Of a stretch of 64,000 nt of DNA, positions 21,924 through 31,710 are shown in pieces. Numbering within the stretch: the first letter of the stretch is position 1; each line of letters begins with the position of its first letter. The position numbers were made by a program, and so were the translations under genes. This DNA comes from an uncultured Candidatus Thioglobus sp. (lineage in GTDB: Bacteria > Pseudomonadota > Gammaproteobacteria > PS1 > Pseudothioglobaceae). The notes under the pieces were generated by a model that was not told the origin of the DNA, searched no databases, and saw only the letters and a program-made list of their open reading frames with translations. The stretch spans positions 62,001 to 126,000 of the forward strand of contig FXLX01000003.1 in assembly GCA_900180385.1 (NCBI GenBank), given 5' to 3'.

Positions 21924-22489
21924 TTTTTAAAAGCTAAGTCAATTAAATGGCACATGGTGTGACCAATAATAATGTGCATTTCTTGAATGCGTGGTGTGTC
22001 TTCAGCGGGAACCACTAAGTTAACATCACATAAGGCATTCATCTTGCCACCATCTCGGCCACTAAAACCAATCAACTTGCATCCAAGTTCTTTTGCAGTT
22101 TGAAGGCCACTTATGACATTGCCACTACTACCGCCCGTACTAATACCAATCACAACATCGCCTTCATTGGCTAGCGCCTCTACTTGACGATCAAATACAT
22201 GATTGTAGCCATAATCGTTACCAATTGAGGTGAGTGCCGAGCTATCAGTGGTTAGTGCTATAGCGGCTAAACCTTTGCGTTCAACTTTGTAGCGGCCAAC
22301 TAACTCAGCAGCAATATGCTGTGCATCAGCTGCACTGCCGCCATTGCCAAAGATTAAAATTTTTCCACCATTTTTTAAACAATCAATGCATAAATTAGCA
22401 GCCGTTTCTAACGGCTTAGCAATGTATTCAAGTGTGGCTTGAGATGTTTTTAGATGTTCGTTAAATTCAAATTCAATAATTGATTGCAT
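21920..22489 (-). CDS. gmhA: Sedoheptulose-7-phosphate (phosphoheptose) isomerase
   Basis: SIS domain '[21 protein letters not shown]'. Confidence 0.94.
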   Translation of the reverse strand: MQSIIEFEFNEHLKTSQATLEYIAKPLETAANLCIDCLKNGGKILIFGNGGSAADAQHIAAELVGRYKVERKGLAAIALTTDSSALTSIGNDYGYNHVFDRQVEALANEGDVVIGISTGGSSGNVISGLQTAKELGCKLIGFSGRDGGKMNALCDVNLVVPAEDTPRIQEMHIIIGHTMCHLIDLAFKN

Positions 22490-23919
22490 ACTTGATTTCC
22501 TTGTTGAATTTTTTCAATGGTTTTTGTAGTGCTTTTGCCATCAACAAATTGTACCAGCTTTAACTCGTCAGCAATATCTTGGCCTACTACTTCTTTACCT
22601 TCGTAGTCACCACCTTTAACTAGAATATGTGGCTGTACTGCTTTGATTAAGTTGTATGGCGTATCCTCATCAAATACCACAACATAATCAACCGCCTCCA
22701 GTGCTGCCAAAATGTAAGCCCTATCCAGCTCTTGATTGATAGGGCGATTTTCACCTTTTAGAGCACTAACTGATCTGTCAGAATTAAGCCCCAGGATTAA
22801 CACGTCGCCATAGCTTTTTGCAGTTTCTAAGTATCGAACATGGCCTGCGTGTAATATATCAAAACAACCATTGGTGAAAACTATTTTTTTGTCTCTGGCT
22901 TTTAACTCATTGCTTAGTGTGGTAATTTCACCTAGTGTTTTAATGTGTGCATCACTGCTAGACTTATTAAGGCTTGATTCATATTCGATGATTTCATTCA
23001 ATGTGGCAGTGGCACTACCAATTTTCCCTACAACAACGCCGGCTGCAAGATTGGCAAATTCTACTGCATTGTCAATATCATAATCACAAGCTAAAGCAAA
23101 GCCCAAAGAAGCCAGTACTGTATCGCCTGCACCGGTTACATCAAAAACTTCCCTAGCTACAGTGGGGTGGGTGCGCAAGTTATCGTCATAAATTGCCACA
23201 CCTTGTTCACTTAAAGTAATGAGTGAGACACCTAAATCACACTGCGTTTTAAGCTGAGTGATGGCTCGCGTAAGACTTTCATCATCTTTAATGTTTATTT
23301 GGGTTGCTTCGCTGGCTTCTTTTTTATTAGGTGTTAATAGGTAGGCGCCCTTGTATTTGGAATAATCTAAGCCTTTTGGATCAACCAATACTTTTTTGTT
23401 ATTTTTATTAGCAATAGTAATGATTGATTGAGTTAGTTCAGTTGTTAAAACGCCTTTTCCATAATCAGATAATAATATTGCATCGTAATTAGTAACGATT
23501 TTTTCAAAAGAGGCAAGGATGGATTTTTGTGAATCACTATTAATTTCATCAGTGCTCTCTCTATCATATCTGACTACCTGCTGCTGAGCGGCGATGATCC
23601 TGCTTTTTTTGCTGGTAATGCGATTTTTTTGAGTGATTAAATATTGAGTATTAACTTTGATATCGGTTAACAACTCTTTTAACTCGTCAGATATCTCACA
23701 GCCGCCAATCACACTAATCACATCAACCTGCGCACCTAGTGCTCTGAGGTTATTAATAACATTGCCGGCACCACCAAGCACTGCACTTTCGCTTTTCACA
23801 TTCACCACTTGTACCGGTGCTTCAGGAGAGATGCGTTCGCACGAACCCCATAAGTAGTGGTCTATCATTAGATCGCCAACGACTAAAATTTTTGGAGATT
23901 TTCCCTGTAAAGCTATCAT
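22450..23919 (-). CDS. hldE: Bifunctional heptose-7-phosphate kinase / heptose-1-phosphate adenylyltransferase
   Basis: PfkB kinase plus cytidylyltransferase '[17 protein letters not shown]'. Confidence 0.96.
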   Translation of the reverse strand: MIALQGKSPKILVVGDLMIDHYLWGSCERISPEAPVQVVNVKSESAVLGGAGNVINNLRALGAQVDVISVIGGCEISDELKELLTDIKVNTQYLITQKNRITSKKSRIIAAQQQVVRYDRESTDEINSDSQKSILASFEKIVTNYDAILLSDYGKGVLTTELTQSIITIANKNNKKVLVDPKGLDYSKYKGAYLLTPNKKEASEATQINIKDDESLTRAITQLKTQCDLGVSLITLSEQGVAIYDDNLRTHPTVAREVFDVTGAGDTVLASLGFALACDYDIDNAVEFANLAAGVVVGKIGSATATLNEIIEYESSLNKSSSDAHIKTLGEITTLSNELKARDKKIVFTNGCFDILHAGHVRYLETAKSYGDVLILGLNSDRSVSALKGENRPINQELDRAYILAALEAVDYVVVFDEDTPYNLIKAVQPHILVKGGDYEGKEVVGQDIADELKLVQFVDGKSTTKTIEKIQQGNQVCNQLLNLNLTNI

Positions 23920-24926
23920 GAAATATCCGTACCGTGCAAGCGCTTAATATCAGGGATATAAGCTTTAATGCCAGCCTCTAGCGAAACTACCGGCTCAAAA
24001 CCTAAGTTAGCTTGTGAAGTGCTGATGTCTGCCTGGGTGTGAATTTGATAGCCATCATAAGGATTTGGAATATAATTTGTGCCTAAATCTGTGTCCAATT
24101 CAGTTTGCAAAATATCAGAAATATCTTGAAAACTTCTTGGCGTACTTGTGCCCACATTATAAGTGCCATTTTCTTTAGGGCTGCAAGCTTTAATATTAGC
24201 CTGAACAACATCCTCAATATTAATAAAATCTCTTAAAATTTGATCAGATCCTTCAAATAGAGTGGGCGCCTTGCCATCTAAAATTTGATGACCTAGTTGA
24301 ATAACCATAGAAGAAGTTTTGGCCTTGTAGTATTCGCGTGGGCCGTATACATTAAAGAACTTAAGCCCCACAATGGTCATATTTGGATTTTCACGACTAT
24401 AACGATACGCGATTTGATCCATCATGTACTTGCTAAAACCATAAGGGTTTTCAGGATTTTCAGTGCCCACAGTTTGTGGTGAGGGGAGGCTGCCATAGGT
24501 CGCGGCAGAACTTGCATATACCATTACCGCATCATCATCTTTGGCTTTGTTTAACAAGTCATAAAAAGAGTTGACATTGGTTTGCATGACAATCTCTTGA
24601 TCGTACACACGCGTGTCTGAAATCGCTGCCTGATGAAACATATAGTCAAATTTATAACTATCCAGCAGCACTAAATCAGATTTGCTATTAATATTGCCAC
24701 ACACCACATCACCAGTAAATCCAATGAGATTTTTGTAGTGTCCAAAACTTTGTAAGTTGCCATTGGCAAAGGTTGCTTCACTTCTAAAGCAATCAAAAAC
24801 TACTACTTGTGAATCAGGATAATTATCTTGAAAATAAAAGGCTAAATTGCTACCAATGAATCCAGCGCCACCAGTAATTAAAATTGTTTTTTTATTAAAG
24901 TCAATATCGTTGTAAATCATTGTCAT
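23916..24926 (-). CDS. hldD: ADP-L-glycero-D-manno-heptose 6-epimerase
   Basis: 'ILITGGAGFIGSNLA', 'NPYGFSKYMMDQ'; adjacent to hldE. Confidence 0.9.
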   Translation of the reverse strand: MTMIYNDIDFNKKTILITGGAGFIGSNLAFYFQDNYPDSQVVVFDCFRSEATFANGNLQSFGHYKNLIGFTGDVVCGNINSKSDLVLLDSYKFDYMFHQAAISDTRVYDQEIVMQTNVNSFYDLLNKAKDDDAVMVYASSAATYGSLPSPQTVGTENPENPYGFSKYMMDQIAYRYSRENPNMTIVGLKFFNVYGPREYYKAKTSSMVIQLGHQILDGKAPTLFEGSDQILRDFINIEDVVQANIKACSPKENGTYNVGTSTPRSFQDISDILQTELDTDLGTNYIPNPYDGYQIHTQADISTSQANLGFEPVVSLEAGIKAYIPDIKRLHGTDIS

Positions 24927-25042
24927 TGTTTGTTTTGCTAAAAATATATGACTCTATGTTAAACGAATTCTTGTAAAAAATTCAACATTAGTCGGTGTTG
25001 CGCTCAGTATAATCAATTCAAATTGACAGGCTTAATGCATAT

Positions 25043-26248
25043 ATGGAATATAGTAAGAATTTTTATCAAATCAAGTCAAATAGTGAGATTTTTAATCGAA
25101 TAAAATCTGAGCGTGAAAGTATTGGCTATTACGATTTACCTTATCAAGATACCGATACGATTAAAAAATATGCACAAAGCATTACCAAGAAGCATATTGT
25201 TGTTTTAGGTATTGGCGGTTCTAGTTTGGGTGCTCGGGCAATTTATGAGTTCTTACTCCCATCTGCCAACTACAACAAGGACTTGTTGTTTTTAGAAACC
25301 ATTGACCCGCTTAAAATTAATCATTCTTTAAAGAAGGTTGATTTAAATGACGCCCAATTTGTTGTTATTTCAAAATCAGGTAATACCATTGAAACCATTA
25401 GTATTTTTAAATATCTGAATTCCCTAGTAACGATCGACAATTCTAACTGTACCATCATCTCGGAAGCTAAAAGTAAACTTACTCAATTTGCTAAAGACAA
25501 TAATATTAAAGCTTTTGATTTAACTGAGAATATCGGCGGGCGTTTTTCAGTTTTTAGTGTGGTAGGATTGTTGCCATTAGCGATGGCTGGTGTTGATATC
25601 GATAATTTGTTAAATGGCTGTAAGCGCGTATCAAAAAGCTTTTTTAACAAGGCTGGTTATTGTGATCCAATTTTGGAAAAAGCCAGATTTTTGGTTGAAA
25701 ATAAAACCAGATTCCATACTAATGTCATTTTTTCTTATTCATCAACTCTAGAAAGTTTTAACAAGTGGTACGTGCAGCTTTGGGCTGAGAGCTTGGGTAA
25801 GGTTAATGTTAATGGTACGCGCCAGGGTTTAACCCCTATTGGTTTAGTCGGCCCTGTGGATCAGCATAGTTTTTTGCAGTTGATTATGGAAGGGGTAAGA
25901 GATAAAACCGTAACCTTTATCAAGATTGATGATCTTAAAGATAACAGCATGATTCCAACTGACACTGCAAATAAGTTCGGCGTATTAGATCTGCAATATG
26001 CTGAAAACATCAGTTTTAATGAGTTGCTAAATAAGCAAGCTGATGCTACTATTCAATCTATCCAAGAACAAGATAATATTCCTTGTGACGTGATTTCCAT
26101 CCGTACGGTAGATGAATTTAACATCGGCTCACTGATGTTTACTTATCAGTTATTAACCTCTTGTATTGGTGCGTTTTTACAAATTGACACTTATAATCAA
26201 CCCGGTGTTGAACACAGCAAAGTTAATTTAAGAGAAAGTTTTTTATAA
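25043..26248 (+). CDS. pgi: Glucose-6-phosphate isomerase
   Basis: 'VLGIGGSSLGARAIYE', 'SKSGNTIETI', 'NQPGVEHSKVNLRE'. Confidence 0.93.
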   Translation: MEYSKNFYQIKSNSEIFNRIKSERESIGYYDLPYQDTDTIKKYAQSITKKHIVVLGIGGSSLGARAIYEFLLPSANYNKDLLFLETIDPLKINHSLKKVDLNDAQFVVISKSGNTIETISIFKYLNSLVTIDNSNCTIISEAKSKLTQFAKDNNIKAFDLTENIGGRFSVFSVVGLLPLAMAGVDIDNLLNGCKRVSKSFFNKAGYCDPILEKARFLVENKTRFHTNVIFSYSSTLESFNKWYVQLWAESLGKVNVNGTRQGLTPIGLVGPVDQHSFLQLIMEGVRDKTVTFIKIDDLKDNSMIPTDTANKFGVLDLQYAENISFNELLNKQADATIQSIQEQDNIPCDVISIRTVDEFNIGSLMFTYQLLTSCIGAFLQIDTYNQPGVEHSKVNLRESFL

Positions 26249-26250
26249 AA

Positions 26251-26268
26251 TATAATGTCATTATGACA
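26251..26268 (+). promoter_or_regulatory. Candidate operator TGTCAT-T-ATGACA next to TATAAT
   Basis: Perfect 13-nt palindrome (26256-26268) abutting a -10-like hexamer, upstream of AbrB-like antitoxin. Confidence 0.5.
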
Positions 26269-26290
26269 AAATATGTATTGAGGTAAAAAA

Positions 26291-26533
26291 ATGCTGGTAC
26301 AAATAGATCAACGTGGCTCATTAAATCTACCTATAAAAATTAGACAATCACTAGGATTGGAAAAAGGCTCTAATTTCGAGATTGAGGTAGCAGAAGGTGG
26401 TGATATTATTCTCCACCCTGTTGAAATTCATCGTACTGTACGTTTATCAGACCAGGGGTTGGAAAAAATATCTGAGGCAAGGAAATCTGGCAAGGGTGAA
26501 TTACCAGATTGGATTTTGGATGAGGTGAATTAA
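26291..26533 (+). CDS. AbrB/MazE-type (SpoVT-AbrB) antitoxin
   Basis: 'VQIDQRGSLNLPIKIRQSLGLEKGSNFEIEV' swapped-hairpin motif. Confidence 0.85.
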   Translation: MLVQIDQRGSLNLPIKIRQSLGLEKGSNFEIEVAEGGDIILHPVEIHRTVRLSDQGLEKISEARKSGKGELPDWILDEVN

Positions 26534-26537
26534 AGCG

Positions 26538-26818
26538 GTGTTGCAACTTATTCCAAGTAAAAAATTTGTCAAAGATTTAAAAGCATTTGAGAAAAATACT
26601 GAGCTAAGAAAAAAAATTGCAAAAACACTGTCTATTCTGAAATCCAATCCAAGGCATTCTGGATTAAATCTAGAAAGAATTATTTAAGGGTTGATAGAGG
26701 CTATAGAATTTCAATTGAACCAATTAGGCAAAACGATAAGTCTATGGCAGACTGGAGTGATGGAATATTTCTATTGAGAATTTTAAGTCATGACGATCTA
26801 TATAAAAACTCACATTAA
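26538..26818 (+). pseudogene. RelE/ParE-superfamily-like toxin, frameshifted
   Basis: VLQLIPSKKFVKDLKAFEKNTELRKKIAKTLSILKSNPRHSGLNLERII* then, in another frame, NYLRVDRGYRISIEPIRQNDKSMADWSDGIFLLRILSHDDLYKNSH*. Confidence 0.75.
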
Positions 26819-26831
26819 TTAGGAGAAATTA

Positions 26832-27692
26832 ATGAAATCCATGTTTGGTCTTGAAACGTTTATAAAAATTAACAAATGCCTATTTCCAGTGGCGGGCTAT
26901 GGCACTCGATTTTTGCCAGCTACTAAAGCCATTCCTAAGGAAATGCTACCAATACTCACCAAACCGTTGATTCAATACGGCGTAGAAGAGGCGATGAGCG
27001 CTGGAATGACAACCATGGCAATGGTCACTAGCAAATACAAACAAGCCATTAAAAATCATTTCGAGCCGCACAGTGATATTGAAGCTAGTATCAAAGACAC
27101 TGCCAAAGAATCATTATTAGATGAAGTTAACCATGCATCAAGTGTGTGCAATTTTACTTATATCGAGCAAGATAAAATGCTAGGTCTTGGGCATGCTATT
27201 TATACCGGAAAGCCCCTGATTGGCAATGAGCCGTTTGCGGTAATCTTACCGGATGACTTATGCACAAGCGTAAGTGAATCGGTGCTTAAGCAGATGACAA
27301 AGCTTTATCAACAGCATCCAAATTGTTGTATTGTTGCAATCGAAGAAGTGCCTATGACTGAGGTGGATAAATATGGTGTGATTGATGGCGAGTTGCTAGA
27401 GGGCTCGAGTAATGCTTATCGGGTAAATTCAATGGTTGAAAAACCAAGCCCAGAAAATGCGCCAACTAATTTAGCGATTATTGGTAGATACATACTTACG
27501 CCCGAAATTTTTGATGTGCTTGAAAAAACACCTGCTGATAAAAATGGTGAAATTCAAATCACTGATGCACTGATGATACTTTCCAAACAAGGTAAGGTAA
27601 TAGCGTATAAATTTGATGGTGAGCGCTTTGATTGTGGCAGTGTCAAGGGATTTGTGGCAGCCACTAATGCTTTTGCTAAAAAACTACTTTAG
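26832..27692 (+). CDS. galU: UTP-glucose-1-phosphate uridylyltransferase
   Basis: 'CLFPVAGYGTRFLPATKAIPKEMLPI'. Confidence 0.95.
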   Translation: MKSMFGLETFIKINKCLFPVAGYGTRFLPATKAIPKEMLPILTKPLIQYGVEEAMSAGMTTMAMVTSKYKQAIKNHFEPHSDIEASIKDTAKESLLDEVNHASSVCNFTYIEQDKMLGLGHAIYTGKPLIGNEPFAVILPDDLCTSVSESVLKQMTKLYQQHPNCCIVAIEEVPMTEVDKYGVIDGELLEGSSNAYRVNSMVEKPSPENAPTNLAIIGRYILTPEIFDVLEKTPADKNGEIQITDALMILSKQGKVIAYKFDGERFDCGSVKGFVAATNAFAKKLL

Positions 27693-27755
27693 CTATTATT
27701 TTAAAAATTTCGGAAATTTTTCAAATGACTAGTTTTTTCACGTGTTACAGGAGCT

Positions 27756-29603
27756 TTATTCCACAGTCACCGATTTTGCCAAATTTCTTGGCTGGTCAAT
27801 ATCTGTACCTTTAATAAGAGCTACGTGGTAGCTCAAAAGCTGCAAAGGAATAGTAAAAATGATGGGCGCGGTGATTCTGCCTAAGTCAGTGGTTGTGGGT
27901 AGAATAGTCATGCCTTCCATGGGTGTAACTTGTGCAGCTTCATCTTCAAATACAATCATCTGTGAACCTCTTGATTTAACTTCTTGAAGGTTTGATTTAA
28001 GCTTTTCGAGTAATTTGTCATTAGGTGCAACAGCGATGACTGGCGTATCTTTGTCAATCAGTGCAATAGGGCCGTGTTTAAGCTCTCCTGCTGGAAAGGC
28101 TTCGGCGTGAATGTAGCTAATTTCTTTAAGCTTAAGCGCGCCTTCCATAGCGATAGCATGCATGGTGCCTCTACCTAAGAATATTGCGTTAAATTTATCT
28201 TTAAAGCTTTTCGCTAATTCCTTGATTTGATCCTCTTGCTCTAGTGTTTTCTTAATTAAACCAGGCAGGCGATTAAGTCCATCAACAATTTTAGCCTCTT
28301 GCTGTTTTGAAACTTGTTTGTGGCACCTGCCAATAGCAACTGATAGTAAGGCTAAAGACACCAATTGCGTGGTAAAGGCTTTGGTGCTTGCCACGCCAAT
28401 TTCAGGTCCAGCATGGGTTAAAAAAGTAAGCTCAGATTCACGTGTAAGTGATGACTCAGCTGAATTGCAAATAGTGAGTGTATAAATATTTTTATTGCAT
28501 TTTTTAATGGATTTTAAAGCTTCTAGCGTATCAGCCGTTTCGCCACTTTGAGAGATGGTAATAAACAGTGTGCCGTCTAAAATTATTGGATCGCGATAGC
28601 GATATTCGCTTGCTACTTCAATATGAGTTGGAATTTTAGCGATATCTTCCAGCCAATATTTAGCCACTAATCCTGCATTGTAGCTAGTGCCACAAGCGAT
28701 TATTTGGATGTGCTTAGTATTTTTAAAAATGTCTTTGGCTTTGTGTCCAAAAGCAGAAGTGAGCACAGCATCTTTGGTAATTCTTGATTCTAAGGTATCT
28801 CGAATGGTTTGTGGTTGCTCAAAGATTTCTTTAAGCATATAGTGGGCATAATCACCTTTTGAGGCCTGTCCAGATTTAAGTTTCGAGGTTTTTATCTCAC
28901 GCTTCACTTGATTGCCATTTATATCATAAATCGTTACAGAATCGAGCGTGATGTCGGCAATATCTCCTTCTTCTAAGAAGATAAAATCTTTGGTAATATC
29001 AAGTAGCGCCATTTGGTCGGAAGCAATAAAGTTACCTTTTTTGCTGATACCGATAACAAGAGGCGATCCACTTCTAGCAGCAATAATACGCCCAGGATCT
29101 TTAGGAGAAATTACACCAACCCCATAAGCGCCTTCGAAAGTTTTAATGGCTGCTTGGGTTGCTGTTAGTAAGTTACTACTGGTTTCTAATGCTTGATGAA
29201 TGGCGTGAGCAATAACTTCAGTATCAGTATCCGAAGTAAAGTTATAACCTTGCTTGATTTGCTCAGATTTAAGCTCTAAAAAATTTTCAATAATGCCGTT
29301 ATGAACAATGCCAACGCTATTGTTGCAGATATGTGGATGTGCATTTTTACTGGTTGGTTTACCATGTGTTGCCCAGCGAGTATGTGCAATACCGACTGTA
29401 CCATCAAGTTTAATTTTTTTATCATTAATGGCTTTTTCAAGGTTAATGACTTTGCCAACTGCTCGTGCACGGTTTAGTTCGTGATTTTCGGTTAAAACCA
29501 CAGCACCTGCAGAGTCGTAGCCGCGGTATTCTAAGCGCTTTAAGCCGTCGATTAAAACAGGAGTAATGTTATTTTGGCATACGCCGCCAACGATTCCACA
29601 CAT
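27756..29603 (-). CDS. glmS: Glutamine-fructose-6-phosphate aminotransferase
   Basis: MCGIVGGV N-terminus, SIS domains, C-terminal 'DQPRNLAKSVTVE'. Confidence 0.98.
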   Translation of the reverse strand: MCGIVGGVCQNNITPVLIDGLKRLEYRGYDSAGAVVLTENHELNRARAVGKVINLEKAINDKKIKLDGTVGIAHTRWATHGKPTSKNAHPHICNNSVGIVHNGIIENFLELKSEQIKQGYNFTSDTDTEVIAHAIHQALETSSNLLTATQAAIKTFEGAYGVGVISPKDPGRIIAARSGSPLVIGISKKGNFIASDQMALLDITKDFIFLEEGDIADITLDSVTIYDINGNQVKREIKTSKLKSGQASKGDYAHYMLKEIFEQPQTIRDTLESRITKDAVLTSAFGHKAKDIFKNTKHIQIIACGTSYNAGLVAKYWLEDIAKIPTHIEVASEYRYRDPIILDGTLFITISQSGETADTLEALKSIKKCNKNIYTLTICNSAESSLTRESELTFLTHAGPEIGVASTKAFTTQLVSLALLSVAIGRCHKQVSKQQEAKIVDGLNRLPGLIKKTLEQEDQIKELAKSFKDKFNAIFLGRGTMHAIAMEGALKLKEISYIHAEAFPAGELKHGPIALIDKDTPVIAVAPNDKLLEKLKSNLQEVKSRGSQMIVFEDEAAQVTPMEGMTILPTTTDLGRITAPIIFTIPLQLLSYHVALIKGTDIDQPRNLAKSVTVE

Positions 29604-29660
29604 AAGAGTTTGTGATTAATATTTAATTGAGATTATAAACTTTGAATGGTTGTTTATGGG

Positions 29661-30134
29661 TTAGACTGCAACAACTTCTTTTTCAAGTAGCTCTACTTCT
29701 TGTTGCTGTCCAATTAGTTTTAGTAATACAATAACCCTATCGCGGCTGTTGTAGTTTTGAAATATAGCTGTTTGACCTTTGAAAACGCCTGATTGAATCT
29801 CAATATTATCACCTTTTTGATGTGAACAAATGTTGATGAGTTTTTCAATGGTTTGTTGCTGTTGAATTTTGATGAGTCTAATAATTTTATTAGGCACAAT
29901 GGCAAAACTTAAACCAAACCTAACAAAATTAGCCACCCCTCGAGTTGAACGAATTGGGGTCCAATTTTGGTTTTTGTCATCAAGCTCAATAAATAAGTAT
30001 CGTGGAAATAAAGACACAGTTTTGTTTTTGATCACTGCTTTAGGGTGAAATATATCAAAACCTTGGTTGGAAAGATTTTGGGCAGCAATCATCTCTTGTT
30101 GTGGTTTTGCTTGTATTAAATACCATTTTTTCAT
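29661..30134 (-). CDS. rfaH: RfaH/NusG-family transcription antitermination protein
   Basis: 'WYLIQAKPQQEMIAAQNLSNQGFDIFHP', 'FPRYLFIELD'. Confidence 0.82.
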   Translation of the reverse strand: MKKWYLIQAKPQQEMIAAQNLSNQGFDIFHPKAVIKNKTVSLFPRYLFIELDDKNQNWTPIRSTRGVANFVRFGLSFAIVPNKIIRLIKIQQQQTIEKLINICSHQKGDNIEIQSGVFKGQTAIFQNYNSRDRVIVLLKLIGQQQEVELLEKEVVAV

Positions 30135-30215
30135 AATGTCTCATTATAAACTTTAAATCGTTTTTTTTTTTTTGCTTTTTTAAGTATTTCCGAAAAATAG
30201 TGATAATAATGGATA

Positions 30216-31061
30216 ATGCTTATTATGAAAATTGATCTACATAACCACTCCTATTATTCCGATGGCATATTATCACCAAGTGAAGTAGTTCGCTTGGCTA
30301 AAGAGCAGGGGTGTGATGTATTTGCACTAACGGACCATGATACTACGAATGGATTGGTTGAGGCACAGCAACAAGCTGATGAAATTGACTTGCAGCTTAT
30401 CCATGGTGTTGAAGTGTCCGCTATATGGAGCAACATGACTATACATATTGTTGGCTTGAATGTTGATATCGAGAATGAAACTTTACAAACAGGGCTTAAA
30501 CAGCATCAAGAATTTAGACAAATTCGCGCCGAAAAAATGGCACGAGGTTTGGGTGGTGCTGGTGTGTTTAATGCCTTAGAGAAGGTTAAAGCCGTTGCTA
30601 AAACTTCAATGATTACCCGCACTCATTTTGCACAAATGCTGGTGCAAGAAGGTGTGTGTAAAGATATGCGTAGTGTTTTTAAACGTTTTTTAACCGGCAA
30701 AAAACCAGGCGGTGTTGGCGGAAAATGGGCTGAATATGATGAAGTGATTTCTTGGATTCACGCCGCGGGCGGTAAAGCTGTATTGGCACATCCTTTGCGC
30801 TATCGTATGACCAATACTAAAGTTAGACGATTATTAAGCCAATTATCAGGTGCAGGTTTGGATGGGGTGGAAGTAGTCACAGGCTCTAGTAGTGGTGATG
30901 AGATAACCTTGGTCAGCCAGTGGGCTAAAGAGTTTGATTTATCAGCCTCTATCGGCTCTGATTATCATGGCTGGCCAAACCAAAGAGTGCAAATCGGACA
31001 TTTGCAAGATATGCCAAATGTTAATGAAACTATATGGAGTGATTGGTTATGGCTAAATTAG
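30216..31061 (+). CDS. PHP-domain phosphoesterase (YciV/RNase AM-like)
   Basis: 'IDLHNHSYYSDGILSPSEVV', 'ALTDHDTTNG', 'GSDYHGW'. Confidence 0.9.
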   Translation: MLIMKIDLHNHSYYSDGILSPSEVVRLAKEQGCDVFALTDHDTTNGLVEAQQQADEIDLQLIHGVEVSAIWSNMTIHIVGLNVDIENETLQTGLKQHQEFRQIRAEKMARGLGGAGVFNALEKVKAVAKTSMITRTHFAQMLVQEGVCKDMRSVFKRFLTGKKPGGVGGKWAEYDEVISWIHAAGGKAVLAHPLRYRMTNTKVRRLLSQLSGAGLDGVEVVTGSSSGDEITLVSQWAKEFDLSASIGSDYHGWPNQRVQIGHLQDMPNVNETIWSDWLWLN

Positions 31062-31663
31062 TTGCAATTCACCCTCAAAACCCCCAGCAACGATTAGTTA
31101 CTCAGGTGATTGATGTGTTGAAATCTGGCGGTGTGATTGTTTATCCGACGGATTCAGGCTATGCACTAGGAACAGTACTGGGTAATAAAAACGGACTGGA
31201 AAAAATTAGACAAATTCGCAGCCTTTCTAAGCGCCATGATTTCACCTTAATGATGCGAGATTTATCACATATTGGTGAATATGCAAAGCTAGATAATAAT
31301 GCTTTTCGATTGCTTAAAAAGATTTTGCCAGGCGCGTATACCTTTATTTTGGAAGGCACGCGTGACGTACCTAAGCGTTTATTGCATGAGAAAAAGAAAA
31401 CTATTGGCGTTAGGGTGTCAGAACATGGTGTGGTTCAAGCGCTGCTTGAAGAGTTGGGCGAGCCACTGATGAGCGTCTCCCTTATTCTTGAAGGTCATGA
31501 ATTTTATGATATCGATGATGTGCGTGATGCAGTTGGTAATAAGGTTGATTTAATTATCGATGATGGCTATTGTCCACCAGAGCCAACTACCGTTATTAAT
31601 TTATCGACCAGCAGTATTGAAATTATTCGCCGCGGTGCGGGCGATACTTCATTGCTGGAATAA
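31043..31663 (+). CDS. Sua5/YciO/YrdC family protein
   Basis: 'GGVIVYPTDSGYALG', 'KKKTIGVRVSEH'. Confidence 0.88.
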   Translation: MVMAKLVAIHPQNPQQRLVTQVIDVLKSGGVIVYPTDSGYALGTVLGNKNGLEKIRQIRSLSKRHDFTLMMRDLSHIGEYAKLDNNAFRLLKKILPGAYTFILEGTRDVPKRLLHEKKKTIGVRVSEHGVVQALLEELGEPLMSVSLILEGHEFYDIDDVRDAVGNKVDLIIDDGYCPPEPTTVINLSTSSIEIIRRGAGDTSLLE

Positions 31664-31710
31664 GCATTACTCTATATAATTAAGCTTTTTTTATACAATG
31701 CTATACTTGC

